From Corynebacterium confusum (lineage in GTDB: Bacteria; Actinomycetota; Actinomycetes; Mycobacteriales; Mycobacteriaceae): 64,000 nt of DNA. This document shows positions 56,342-63,434 of this stretch, in pieces; within the stretch, counting starts at the first letter, position 1; every line of letters begins with the position of its first letter. A program made the position numbers and the translations under genes. The notes under the pieces were generated by a model, which made no database searches, was not told the DNA's origin, and saw only the letters and a list, made by a program, of their open reading frames with translations. The stretch spans positions 1,591,906-1,655,905 of the forward strand of contig NZ_CP047202.1 in assembly GCF_030408715.1 (NCBI RefSeq), written 5' to 3'.

Positions 56342-57307
56342 GTGGCCCGCTTGGGCAACCGCTACCACGACTGGAACCGGCAGCACCCTCACGCCGCCGC
56401 AGACTTCCATGCCGCCATCGAAGAATTGCTCAACGATGCCGGCGTTATCTTCGATCACGTCTCCGCCCGCGTGAAGAGCTGGTCCTCGTTCAAGGCGAAG
56501 GCGAAAAAGCGCAACGCCGACGGCCAGCCGGTCTACCCGCACCCGTGGGAGGATATCCACGATCTGGTCGGCGTTCGCGCGACGGTCTTCCACTCCACCG
56601 CCATCCCGCAGGCCATCGACGTGTTGAGCGAATCCTTCGAGGTCCTGCGCTCGGTCGATAAGGCGGCGCAGACGCGGATTTCGGGCGGCTTCGGCTACGG
56701 CTCGCACCACCTGGTGCTGCGGGTGACCGACGCCATCGAGGAGCTGGCCGCCTACCGCGGCTTAACCTTCGAGGTGCAGGTGCGCACCGTCCTGCAGCAC
56801 GCCTGGGCCGAGTTCGAGCACGACATCCGCTACAAGCAGGGCCCGAACCCGCCGTCGCCGCAGGTGGACCGTCTGTTTACGCTGGCGGCCGGGCTGATCG
56901 AGCTCGCCGATCAGCAATTCGACGAGATCGCCGCCCTCAAGAGCCCGCGCACCGAGACCACCGAGGACGTCGTGGTCACCGCGGAGACGCTGCCGGGTAT
57001 TCTCACCATGCTGCTGGGCTCGCGCTTCCCGCGGTCGCGCTCGGATCACTACCGCTGGCTGGCGGAGCTACTCGAACTCAACGGGGTGACCACCGTGCGC
57101 CAGCTCCAGGAACTGCTCAACGACGAGGACATCGCCTCCCTGCAGGAGGCATTCCAGTATCGCTTCCGCCCCGGCCATATCCGGCTGGTCGACGATCTCC
57201 TACTCAACCGCTTCGGGCAGGCGCACATCGATGCCACCGCGCACACCGGCAACCGCGCCGATCGCGCCAAGCGCCTGCGGGGGCGCTTAAAGCAGCTGCG
57301 CGGCTAG
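56342..57307 (+). CDS. relS: Small alarmone synthetase RelS
   Basis: RelA/SpoT synthetase-domain protein making (p)ppGpp-type alarmones; no HD hydrolase, TGS or ACT domain, so a small alarmone synthetase, 321 aa. Family residues include SSFKAKAKKRNADG, HDLVGVRATVF, GFGYGSHHLVLRVTD, and FEVQVRTVLQHAWAEFEHDI. The C-terminal ~130 residues are an extra helical region, as in C. glutamicum RelS. GTG start with AGAAAGGAG upstream. Confidence 0.93.
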   Translation: MARLGNRYHDWNRQHPHAAADFHAAIEELLNDAGVIFDHVSARVKSWSSFKAKAKKRNADGQPVYPHPWEDIHDLVGVRATVFHSTAIPQAIDVLSESFEVLRSVDKAAQTRISGGFGYGSHHLVLRVTDAIEELAAYRGLTFEVQVRTVLQHAWAEFEHDIRYKQGPNPPSPQVDRLFTLAAGLIELADQQFDEIAALKSPRTETTEDVVVTAETLPGILTMLLGSRFPRSRSDHYRWLAELLELNGVTTVRQLQELLNDEDIASLQEAFQYRFRPGHIRLVDDLLLNRFGQAHIDATAHTGNRADRAKRLRGRLKQLRG

Positions 57308-57308
57308 G

Positions 57309-57695
57309 CTAACGGAATCCGCCGCGGAATTTCTCCATCTGGCGGCGCTCCCGCTTGGTGGGCCGGCCCGCCCCCTTCGCGCGGACGGGAACCGACGGCT
57401 GGAACTGCCGCGGCGGGGGCGGCGGCGCGTGGTCGGTGTAGCAGGTGCGCGCGACCGGCGCCCCGACGCGCTTACGCACGGTGGCTAGCACCTCGAGGTC
57501 GTATTCGTGGTGGTCCTTCCACACGCGGACGCGGTCGCCGGGGACGACCTGCTGCGCGGGCTTGACGGCCTCGCCGTTGATTTTGACATGGCCGGCCTTG
57601 ACGGCATCGGCGGCCGCGGAGCGGGTTTTGAACATGCGCACCGCCCAGACCCACGCGTCGATGCGAACCGGCCTACCAGCCGGCTGATTATCCAT
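57309..57695 (-). CDS. S4-domain RNA-binding protein (Hsp15-like)
   Basis: 128-aa protein with an S4 domain over the first ~65 residues: RIDAWVWAVRMFKTRSAAAD, AVKAGHVKINGEAVKPAQQV, DRVRVW. The remainder is Pro- and Arg-rich with a basic tail. Similar to Hsp15, which recognises 50S subunits with blocked peptidyl-tRNA. It overlaps no other gene; the next upstream gene ends 3 bases away, suggesting an operon with ilvA-yigZ. Confidence 0.9.
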   Translation of the reverse strand: MDNQPAGRPVRIDAWVWAVRMFKTRSAAADAVKAGHVKINGEAVKPAQQVVPGDRVRVWKDHHEYDLEVLATVRKRVGAPVARTCYTDHAPPPPPRQFQPSVPVRAKGAGRPTKRERRQMEKFRGGFR

Positions 57696-57698
57696 GAA

Positions 57699-57938
57699 TT
57701 AGTAGTTGTTGTAGTTCTGGTTGATGATCTTGCGCACCTTGAGGAAGTTGGCGGCGCCACCGACGACGGCCACCACCAAGCCGAGCACTAGCCAAAAGCC
57801 CGGATTGCCGAACAGGATTGTCATCAGAACGCCGCCGCCGACCCCGGCGCCCACGGAGATGAGGCCGTTGCGGGAGTGCTTGCGGACTGCTTGCTTGCGC
57901 GCTTCAATCGGATTGTTGGGACGTCGCTGCATGGTCAT
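57699..57938 (-). CDS. Small membrane protein
   Basis: 79 aa; basic N-terminus (RRPNNPIEARKQAVRKHSR), then two hydrophobic segments LISVGAGVGGGVLMTILFG and FWLVLGLVVAVVGGAANFL, and an Asn/Tyr-rich end. Unrecognised. It lies between yigZ and the S4 gene on the same strand. Confidence 0.8.
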   Translation of the reverse strand: MTMQRRPNNPIEARKQAVRKHSRNGLISVGAGVGGGVLMTILFGNPGFWLVLGLVVAVVGGAANFLKVRKIINQNYNNY

Positions 57939-57954
57939 GGGTAGGTATTCTACC

Positions 57955-58599
57955 TCACGTACCAGGTAACTCCACCCAGGCTCGCCCGTCTGCCCGCGGG
58001 GCCACGCGCCCTTGCGTCAGCGCCGCCAGCTCGGCTTCCAGCCCGTCTCGGCCGCCGGGCTCGCAGGCCAAGGTGTAGGTCACCGCGGCGCCGTACTGGG
58101 TGTCGCGGACGTCGTAGCCGCGGGCCCGCAGCTCCGCCTCGAGGCGGCCGGCCTCGGCGTGCTCCACCTCGATCGTGTACAGCTCCCGCTGCGCGCGGGT
58201 CACGCGATCTACTTGCGCGACGGCCTCGCTGAGCGTGCCGCCGTAGGCGTGCACCAGCCCGCCGGCGCCCAGCTTGATGCCGCCGAAGTAGCGCACCACC
58301 ACCGCGCACACGTCCAGCATGCCGCTGCCCTTGAGCACGTCCAGCATCGGTTTGCCTGCGGTGCCGGAGGGCTCGCCGTCGTCGGAGGACCGCTCCGCCG
58401 GCTGCGCCCCGTTCTGGTGGTAGACGTAGGCGCTGCAGTGGTGGCGGGCGTCCGGGAAGCGCTCGCGCACGTCGGCGATGAAATCGCGCGCCTCGTTCTC
58501 ATTTTGCGCTCGCTTAACGAGTGCGATGAAGCGCGAGCGCTTGATTTCTACTTCGTGCTCGGTGACCTTTCCGGCCGCGGGCAAAGGGTAGTGCTCCAT
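57955..58599 (-). CDS. yigZ: YigZ/IMPACT family protein
   Basis: 214-aa protein of the UPF0029/YigZ family, related to the eukaryotic IMPACT regulator. RSRFIALVKRAQNENEARD, HHCSAYVYHQNGAQPAERSS, DDGEPSGTAGKPMLDVLKGS and VVVRYFGGIKLGAGGLVHAY are hallmark motifs. Start ATG 58599 overlaps the ilvA stop (TAATG), so the two are coupled. The molecular role is unsettled. Confidence 0.92.
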   Translation of the reverse strand: MEHYPLPAAGKVTEHEVEIKRSRFIALVKRAQNENEARDFIADVRERFPDARHHCSAYVYHQNGAQPAERSSDDGEPSGTAGKPMLDVLKGSGMLDVCAVVVRYFGGIKLGAGGLVHAYGGTLSEAVAQVDRVTRAQRELYTIEVEHAEAGRLEAELRARGYDVRDTQYGAAVTYTLACEPGGRDGLEAELAALTQGRVAPRADGRAWVELPGT

Positions 58600-59873
58600 T
58601 AAGACACCAGGAATTCGTACTCGGGGGTGCCGGGCTCTAGGCGCTGGCACTTAATCCGCGACTCCTCCATCCGGGCCAGCAACCCCGGCAGGCCGACGGC
58701 CTCCCCAAGCTGCAGCCCCACCAGCGCCGCCCCGGTCTCCCGGTTGTTGCGCTTGAGGTACTCGAACAGCGTGATGTCGTCGTGCGGGCCCAGGATCTCC
58801 TCCAAAAACGCGCGCAGCTGCCCGGGCTCTTGCGGGAAGTTGACCAAGAAGTAGTGCTTGAGCCCGCGGTGGACCAGGGAGCGTTCCATGATTTCGGCGT
58901 AACGCAGCACGTCGTTGTTGCCGCCCGAGATGATGCAGACGACGGTGGAGCCGGCGGGGGCATCGACAAGCTGGAGGCCGGCCACGGACAGGGCACCGGC
59001 GGGCTCGGCGATGATGCCTTCGTTCTGGTACAGCTCCAGCAGCTCAGTGCAGACCGCGCCCTCGGAGACCGTGTCGCAGCTAACCCGCTCGCGGTTGTGG
59101 CTGACGATCTCGAAGGGCAGCGAACCAATGCGCCCGACGGCCGCGCCGTCGACGAAGGGATCAATCTCGTCGAGGGTGACCGGCTCCCCCGCCCGCAGCG
59201 CCGCGGTCAGCGACGCCGCTCCCCCCGGCTCGATGCCGTAGACCTGGGTACGCGGGGACATGTCCGCCAAGTAGCTGACGATGCCACCCAGCAGACCACC
59301 GCCGCCCACCGGGACGACGACCGCGTCGAGGCTACGACCCTGGGCGGACAGCTGCGAGACGATCTCCGCGGCGACGGTACCTTGTCCGGTGATCGTGTCG
59401 CGGGCATCGAATGGCTCGATCATGGTCGCACCGCGAGCTTCCGCGTCGGCACGGGCCGCGGCGGCCGCCTCGTCGAAGTTGGCGCCCACGACGACCAGCT
59501 CGACCGCGTCGCCACCGTGAACCTTGATGCGGTCGCGCTTCTGCTTCGGAGTGGGGCCGGGCACGAAGATCTTGCCCTTGATGCCCATCGTGCGGCAGGC
59601 ATAGGCCACGCCCTGGGCGTGATTGCCCGCCGATGCCGCCACTACCCCGCCGGCGCGCTGCTCCTCCGACAGGTTGGAAATCGCAAAATAGGACCCGCGA
59701 ATCTTGTAGGAGCGCACGTCTTGCTGGTCTTCCCGCTTGAGGTAGACCTCGTAGCCCGTAATCTGCGACAGACGCGGGCAGTAGTACAAGGGTGTGGGAG
59801 CAATCTCGGACGAAATGCGGGACTGGGCCAGCTGGACGTCGGATGCTCGGATGGGGTCGAAGTTTTGCGTCAT
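58599..59873 (-). CDS. ilvA: Threonine dehydratase (biosynthetic)
   Basis: PLP-dependent enzyme making 2-oxobutyrate for isoleucine synthesis, 424 aa. The PLP Lys is in VRSYKIRGSYFAI, near 58; VAASAGNHAQGVAYA, PVGGGGLLGGIVSYLAD and IISGGNNDVLRY are standard blocks. The C-terminal ~80 residues form one ACT-like regulatory region (HYFLVNFPQEPGQLRAFLEE). TAGAAT (complement of 59882-59887) 8 bases upstream gives a leaderless start. Confidence 0.96.
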   Translation of the reverse strand: MTQNFDPIRASDVQLAQSRISSEIAPTPLYYCPRLSQITGYEVYLKREDQQDVRSYKIRGSYFAISNLSEEQRAGGVVAASAGNHAQGVAYACRTMGIKGKIFVPGPTPKQKRDRIKVHGGDAVELVVVGANFDEAAAAARADAEARGATMIEPFDARDTITGQGTVAAEIVSQLSAQGRSLDAVVVPVGGGGLLGGIVSYLADMSPRTQVYGIEPGGAASLTAALRAGEPVTLDEIDPFVDGAAVGRIGSLPFEIVSHNRERVSCDTVSEGAVCTELLELYQNEGIIAEPAGALSVAGLQLVDAPAGSTVVCIISGGNNDVLRYAEIMERSLVHRGLKHYFLVNFPQEPGQLRAFLEEILGPHDDITLFEYLKRNNRETGAALVGLQLGEAVGLPGLLARMEESRIKCQRLEPGTPEYEFLVS

Positions 59874-60062
59874 GTCGGTTTATTCTAGCGGGCCGGTTGG
59901 CACCCGTCGCGCAATACCTATAGTTTGACAGACAATCCCCAGCGCCGGGGTGCCCTGGACCACTTTTGCGACCACATGGGTAGACATCTCCAAACAACCT
60001 GGTAAATTCATCTGAGGATATTTAGCACCGTTGCTCTCGTCTTGTTTTTAAGGAGTTCCACC
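59874..60062. other. ilvA promoter and secreted-protein promoter region
   Basis: 189-base divergent intergenic region. The ilvA -10 (59882-59887) is at the left. TTGACA at 59925-59930 is a perfect -35-like hexamer but I find no matching -10 downstream. A ribosome site AAGGAG lies 9 bases before the ATG at 60063. Confidence 0.4.
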
Positions 60063-60413
60063 ATGCGCCGTACTCGCCTTACCACCACCCTTGTCGCTGC
60101 CGCCGCCGTCACTTTTGGTCTCGTCTCCCCAGTCGCCATGGCCGACGAGGCCACGGACATCTGGGCAGCCTCTTCGACCGCTACCGAAAACCGCGCTGGG
60201 GGTGACGGCGGCTCCGAGGACGAGGAGCCCGATACCATGTTCGGCTCCAGCGTCGAGCAGACCGCAATGTTCAAGGAAGTCATGTCGTGGGGCTCCGTGG
60301 TGGGTGCGCTCCTGGCAGCCATCGTTAAGGCCACCGTGATGATCGCCCAGATCAACCCGGCTATTCTCAACCCGCTCAAGGATCTCCTGAAGCAGGCCGG
60401 CGTTAAGTTCTAG
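60063..60413 (+). CDS. Small secreted protein with hydrophobic C-terminus
   Basis: 116-aa protein. A Sec signal peptide (TRLTTTLVAAAAVTFGLV, cleavage likely after MADE's upstream AMA) is followed by an acidic, Gly/Ser-rich stretch to ~60, then an extended hydrophobic region WGSVVGALLAAIVKATVMIA and a short amphipathic end NPLKDLLKQAGVKF. The profile resembles small exported envelope or channel proteins, but I recognise no family. It has an intrinsic terminator 22 bases downstream. Confidence 0.75.
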   Translation: MRRTRLTTTLVAAAAVTFGLVSPVAMADEATDIWAASSTATENRAGGDGGSEDEEPDTMFGSSVEQTAMFKEVMSWGSVVGALLAAIVKATVMIAQINPAILNPLKDLLKQAGVKF

Positions 60414-60434
60414 GGACTTAAGGCACGCCGAGTA

Positions 60435-60461
60435 GGCGCTACGGACGTGGTCCGTGGCGCC
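60435..60461 (+). terminator. Intrinsic terminator after the secreted-protein gene
   Basis: A 12-base stem with a GTG loop (arms 60435-60446 and 60450-60461), followed by TTTT. It is part of the repeat; it now terminates the small secreted gene. Confidence 0.75.
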
Positions 60462-60606
60462 TTTTCGCGTCTTTTGGCTGGGCTTTGCTTGTGGCCCGGC
60501 AGTCGTGGGATTGGCTGGTCTTTCCTTACAGCTCGGTTGGTTTTATGCCAGCCCCGCGGCGGGTTTTATGCCCGCCGCCCCCGTGTCAGCCGTCAGCCGT
60601 CAGCCG

Positions 60607-61536
60607 TCAGCCGCTGCTCCAGGGCGGGTCCCACGTCACCCTGCCATCGCGGCGGTTTATCCTGCCGTGCCTGGGGTAGGCGGGGTCGTCGTCGTTCCAT
60701 GAATTGTGGAACTCGCACAGTAGTGTCAGGTTCTCCTGGTTGGTCTCACCGCCGTCGGCCCAGGGGTGGATGTGGTGGACCTGGCACTCATCGGCTGGTT
60801 TCCTACAGTTCGGCCACGCACACGTGGTGGTCTCGGCTTTGGCCATGTCCTTCTGCTTCGGTGAGGCGTGGCGCTGGTAGCGGTACTGGTTGACCGGGCC
60901 GCGCCTAGGGTCCACCAGCGTGGCCAGGCCCGCGTCCAACAAACATTGGCGGACGTAGTCGGCCCCGGTCATGGTTGTTCCGTTGGTCAGCTGCAGGGTG
61001 ATCTCATCCCCATCACCGGCAAGGATTCTCACCCAGTCAGGAAGGGAGATCACCACGTGGGTGGCCTTCCGCTGCTTGTTCAGCCCGCCGCAAAACAAAG
61101 CCTCGACATCCGGGATGGTTTTAATTGAGGCCCAGAGGTCTTCCACCAACTCCGGATCACCGGTGACCGAAAAAGTACTCGGTCCATCCTTGCGACGGGT
61201 GACTCGTACGCCCTCGGCTGGTGGTGCCGGGCGGTTAAGCTCTAGGACCTTTTGGTTGGCTAGGCGTCTTAGCTGTTTGGTGGTGCCGGGGTGTTGCACA
61301 GTTCGATGAGCATGGCCCAAGCCTCGCCCTTATTACGCACCCGGCGGAAGGCACTATCCAGGACCAGCAACGTATCCAGGTGGTGTCCCTGGGCGGCGGC
61401 CGCTTTCCTCGCGGCGGCTCGCTTGCGCGTATACGTGGTGTGCCCGAAGAAGGTCTGGCAGGCACGGTAGTGCGCGGCCGCGGCAACATCCGACATGACA
61501 GCCTTCAAAGCAGGCAGGCTCAACTGGCGGCACAGG
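60607..61536 (-). pseudogene. DUF222/HNH gene, 5'-truncated and frameshifted copy
   Basis: Disabled second copy of the HNH gene. The 3' part (60607-61287) encodes an intact HNH domain with the same last ~115 residues as copy 1. A run of four C (complement of 61288-61291) replaces five in copy 1, so the frame changes there. Upstream the sequence continues as LCRQLSLPALKAVMSDVAAA and stops matching at 61536, so the first ~25 codons and promoter are gone. It is joined to a relaxase remnant. Confidence 0.92.
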
Positions 61537-62255
61537 CCCCACGTCGCCGAACTCCACACCGAGTTTCTGGCTCAAGATTTCACGCACCGTGGCTTGATAC
61601 ACCATGCCTGCCGCGCGCGCCTCGTGGTACAAACTCACCCCATCGAGCGTGCGCACTTTACCGTCGCGGCATAGCTGTTTATTCGCCAACAACACGTGTG
61701 AATGCACATGCGGGTCGCCCGCACGTGAAGTGCGGTGCTCGTATTTCACGCCCGAAATACCCGCCAACTTTTCGACAATAAGACGCTTTCCCGTCGGCTC
61801 TTTTACTTGCTTTCGCGTGTAGCTGGCATGCTCCGACAAGTAATCCAGCGCCTGGGATACTGCCGCCTGGTGGGCTTCATCGACGATGCCACGCACGGCA
61901 GAATCTGCGCCCATCCCCCACAACAAGGAGACAGATTTCGGCGCGCAAAACGTCAGATCGAAACCTGGAACACTATCCTTTCGCGGAGCATTTCCAAGCC
62001 CCGCACCGCTCGGAGCGACCGCCTTATTGAACCAATCCTCAACCGTTTTCCCCGCACGATCGCACCATCTTCAGCGCCCAAAAATGCCGAAACTTCAGCC
62101 ATGTTTTCGCCCCGAAGCCACACCGAAGCTGGCTGCTTTCCGTCCTCGGAATAGTACGAATCCGTCCCCCGATTCTCATCAACCGTGGACTGATAATAGG
62201 CCACGGAGTGCGCACCCATCTTCGCGATAGTCAGCGCTCCGACACCTCCTGTCAA
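61537..62255 (-). pseudogene. MobF (TrwC/TraI-type) relaxase remnant
   Basis: Remains of a conjugative relaxase that nicks plasmid oriT. The N-terminal frame has LTIAKMGAHSVAYYQSTV with a Tyr pair typical of the nucleophile site and YYSEDGKQPASVWLRGEN. After a frameshift in an A4 run (complement of 62046-62049) the other frame gives TVEDWFNKAV, PGFDLTFCAPKSVSLLWGMG, and the metal-binding GDPHVHSHVLLANKQL, ending at VEFGDVGP. It breaks off at 61536 into the HNH remnant, so the TrwC C-terminus and helicase are missing. GGAGG lies ahead, but no start codon follows at proper distance (GCG CTG). Confidence 0.88.
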
Positions 62256-62697
62256 TCACCACGGTGACCACCTGGGCACCCCATTGGGCAACTTGTTGCA
62301 AATGTACCATATCCTAGAGCGCTTAGCGCTCGTAGAGCGTGGTCAGCATAGAAAAGCCGCCGAGTTTTCGGCGGCTTTTGGCTGTGTCAGGTAATCGCTA
62401 TCCTCCCGGGCAATCTGCCGAGATTCCGTGGTGGCCTCGGGAAAAAGCACGTACAGGGCGGGGCTGTCGGGCACGAAAAATTCAGGGGCAAGCGTGCGGC
62501 GCAGCCGTACGCGCGGCAGCGCCAGGTGTCGACGCAGACGGCGACGGCGGCTGACTTGGTTATCGCTGACTTTGAACGCGGCTAACGCCAGCCAGCGCGC
62601 CCGCCCCGTCCGGGGCGCTCTATGCGCTCTTGAGCGTCGAGCACATCACCCAGGCGTGGTGCAGGCGTCTCAGAACGCGGAGAATCGCTGGGGCTAC
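62256..62697. other. Gene-free stretch with palindromes, next to the relaxase remnant
   Basis: 442 bases with no convincing gene. Perfect inverted repeats are GCAACTTGTTGC (62288-62299) and GAGCGC-TTA-GCGCTC (62317-62331). A terminator hairpin sits at 62352-62379. Beyond it, GC-rich sequence to 62660 has only short ORFs of Arg-rich character. This is where an oriT would lie relative to the relaxase, so the palindromes could be remnants of one. Confidence 0.45.
62352..62379. terminator. Bidirectional intrinsic terminator
   Basis: A perfect 12-base stem with a GTTT loop (arms 62352-62363 and 62368-62379). The stem begins with AAAA and ends in TTTT, so it can act in either direction. Confidence 0.8.
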
Positions 62698-63084
62698 TTA
62701 GGTCCGATCCCCTTCCAGGTCAAGGAAGCTGAAATAGGGGACATCCTCAACAGTTTCTCCAACAATCCCGAAGACCCTATTGCTGATTTTGTCGAGATCT
62801 TCCTCGTTCTTTTTTCGGACAGGGAAAACAAACTCTTGCTTTATTACGTAAGCTCGAAGATCCTCAAAATCGCCCCTACCTGCTGCTTCGATAGCTAGAT
62901 TATAGTCGTCTTCTTCGGTTTCCACTGCAACGGGAGAAAAGTCATCCAATTCGTGAAATTCTTGAGCGAAGGAACTTTTAAACCGCTTTATCAGCCTTTC
63001 AAGTTCCGGTTGAGAGCAGTACAAATGCAGCTCTTCAACGAATTTCTGCTCAACTATTCCGTCCTCGAAGGAGTTTGCCGTCAT
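62698..63084 (-). CDS. Small acidic hypothetical protein
   Basis: 128-aa acidic soluble protein with normal composition, for example LHLYCSQPELERLIKRFKSS, DYNLAIEAAGRGDFEDLRAY and GIVGETVEDVPYFSFLD. Base composition is noticeably lower in GC than the core genes. The start at 63084 has AAAGG 9 bases upstream, and an upstream in-frame start lies in the antisense of the secreted gene. No family recognised; acidic small proteins next to secreted proteins are sometimes immunity proteins, but I see no direct evidence. Confidence 0.65.
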   Translation of the reverse strand: MTANSFEDGIVEQKFVEELHLYCSQPELERLIKRFKSSFAQEFHELDDFSPVAVETEEDDYNLAIEAAGRGDFEDLRAYVIKQEFVFPVRKKNEEDLDKISNRVFGIVGETVEDVPYFSFLDLEGDRT

Positions 63085-63316
63085 GAAGAAACCTTTTCGC
63101 TCGCTATCCGCAGTCGCTATTAGCCTAATGATCGCCCTTTCCGGGGCGCAGGGAACAGCCAGCGCTACCCCAGCCACTTCCTTAAGCAGCGTTCCACCAG
63201 AAATCACACCCTATGCTGTCTACCGAGTGCAAGTTAAGTGTCCTATCGTCAACCTCCGCAATGAAGTGGAGTGCCTTAGGTTTTTAGGTCCGGGTGACTT
63301 GAGTGTTGTCCATTGA
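63083..63316 (+). CDS. Short secreted protein, probably 3'-truncated
   Basis: 77-aa ORF with a clear Sec signal peptide (MKKPFRSLSAVAISLMIALS, then GAQGTASA as the cleavage region) and AAGGAG 9 bases before the ATG. The mature part is short (PATSLSSVPPEITPYAVYRV, then ~27 more) and includes two Cys. Its last residues fall in what seems to be the IS3-family end, so the original protein was probably longer. Its ATG (63083-63085) overlaps the divergent minus-strand start by two bases. Confidence 0.6.
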   Translation: MKKPFRSLSAVAISLMIALSGAQGTASATPATSLSSVPPEITPYAVYRVQVKCPIVNLRNEVECLRFLGPGDLSVVH

Positions 63317-63347
63317 TGCCCTTCCTGTGGGTGGGGAGAATGGATGA

Positions 63348-63434
63348 ATGGTGAAGAAGTTCAGTAAACACACTCCCGAGCAGATTGTTCGCAAGCTGGA
63401 TAAGGCTCGAGAACTCAGAATCGAGAGTGTCTGA
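63348..63434 (+). pseudogene. IS3-family OrfA fragment
   Basis: 28 codons beginning MVKKFSKHTPEQIVRKLDKA match the N-terminus of IS3-family OrfA (YTPEQIVxKLxxA). GGGGAG lies upstream. The frame stops at 63434 because the IS256-family element begins just before it, replacing the rest. Confidence 0.75.

Larger units (their letters stand above)
60422..61536 (-). repeat. Long inverted repeat, copy 2 (HNH element)
   Basis: Reverse-orientation copy of 3094-4201. The match is sharp at both ends: at 60422 directly after the secreted-protein gene, and at 61536 where the relaxase remnant begins. Within the coding part DNA is nearly identical with a patch of synonymous changes (about 60712-60845), and the flank at 60465-60580 is diverged. 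Unlike copy 1 it contains GTCAGCC four times in tandem (60585-60612). Confidence 0.9.

Noticed and set aside
62428..62898. Plus-strand 156-codon ORF
   Set aside because: The left part is Arg-rich, low-quality translation of GC-rich sequence and the right part is antisense to the better-supported minus-strand acidic protein; no ribosome site.
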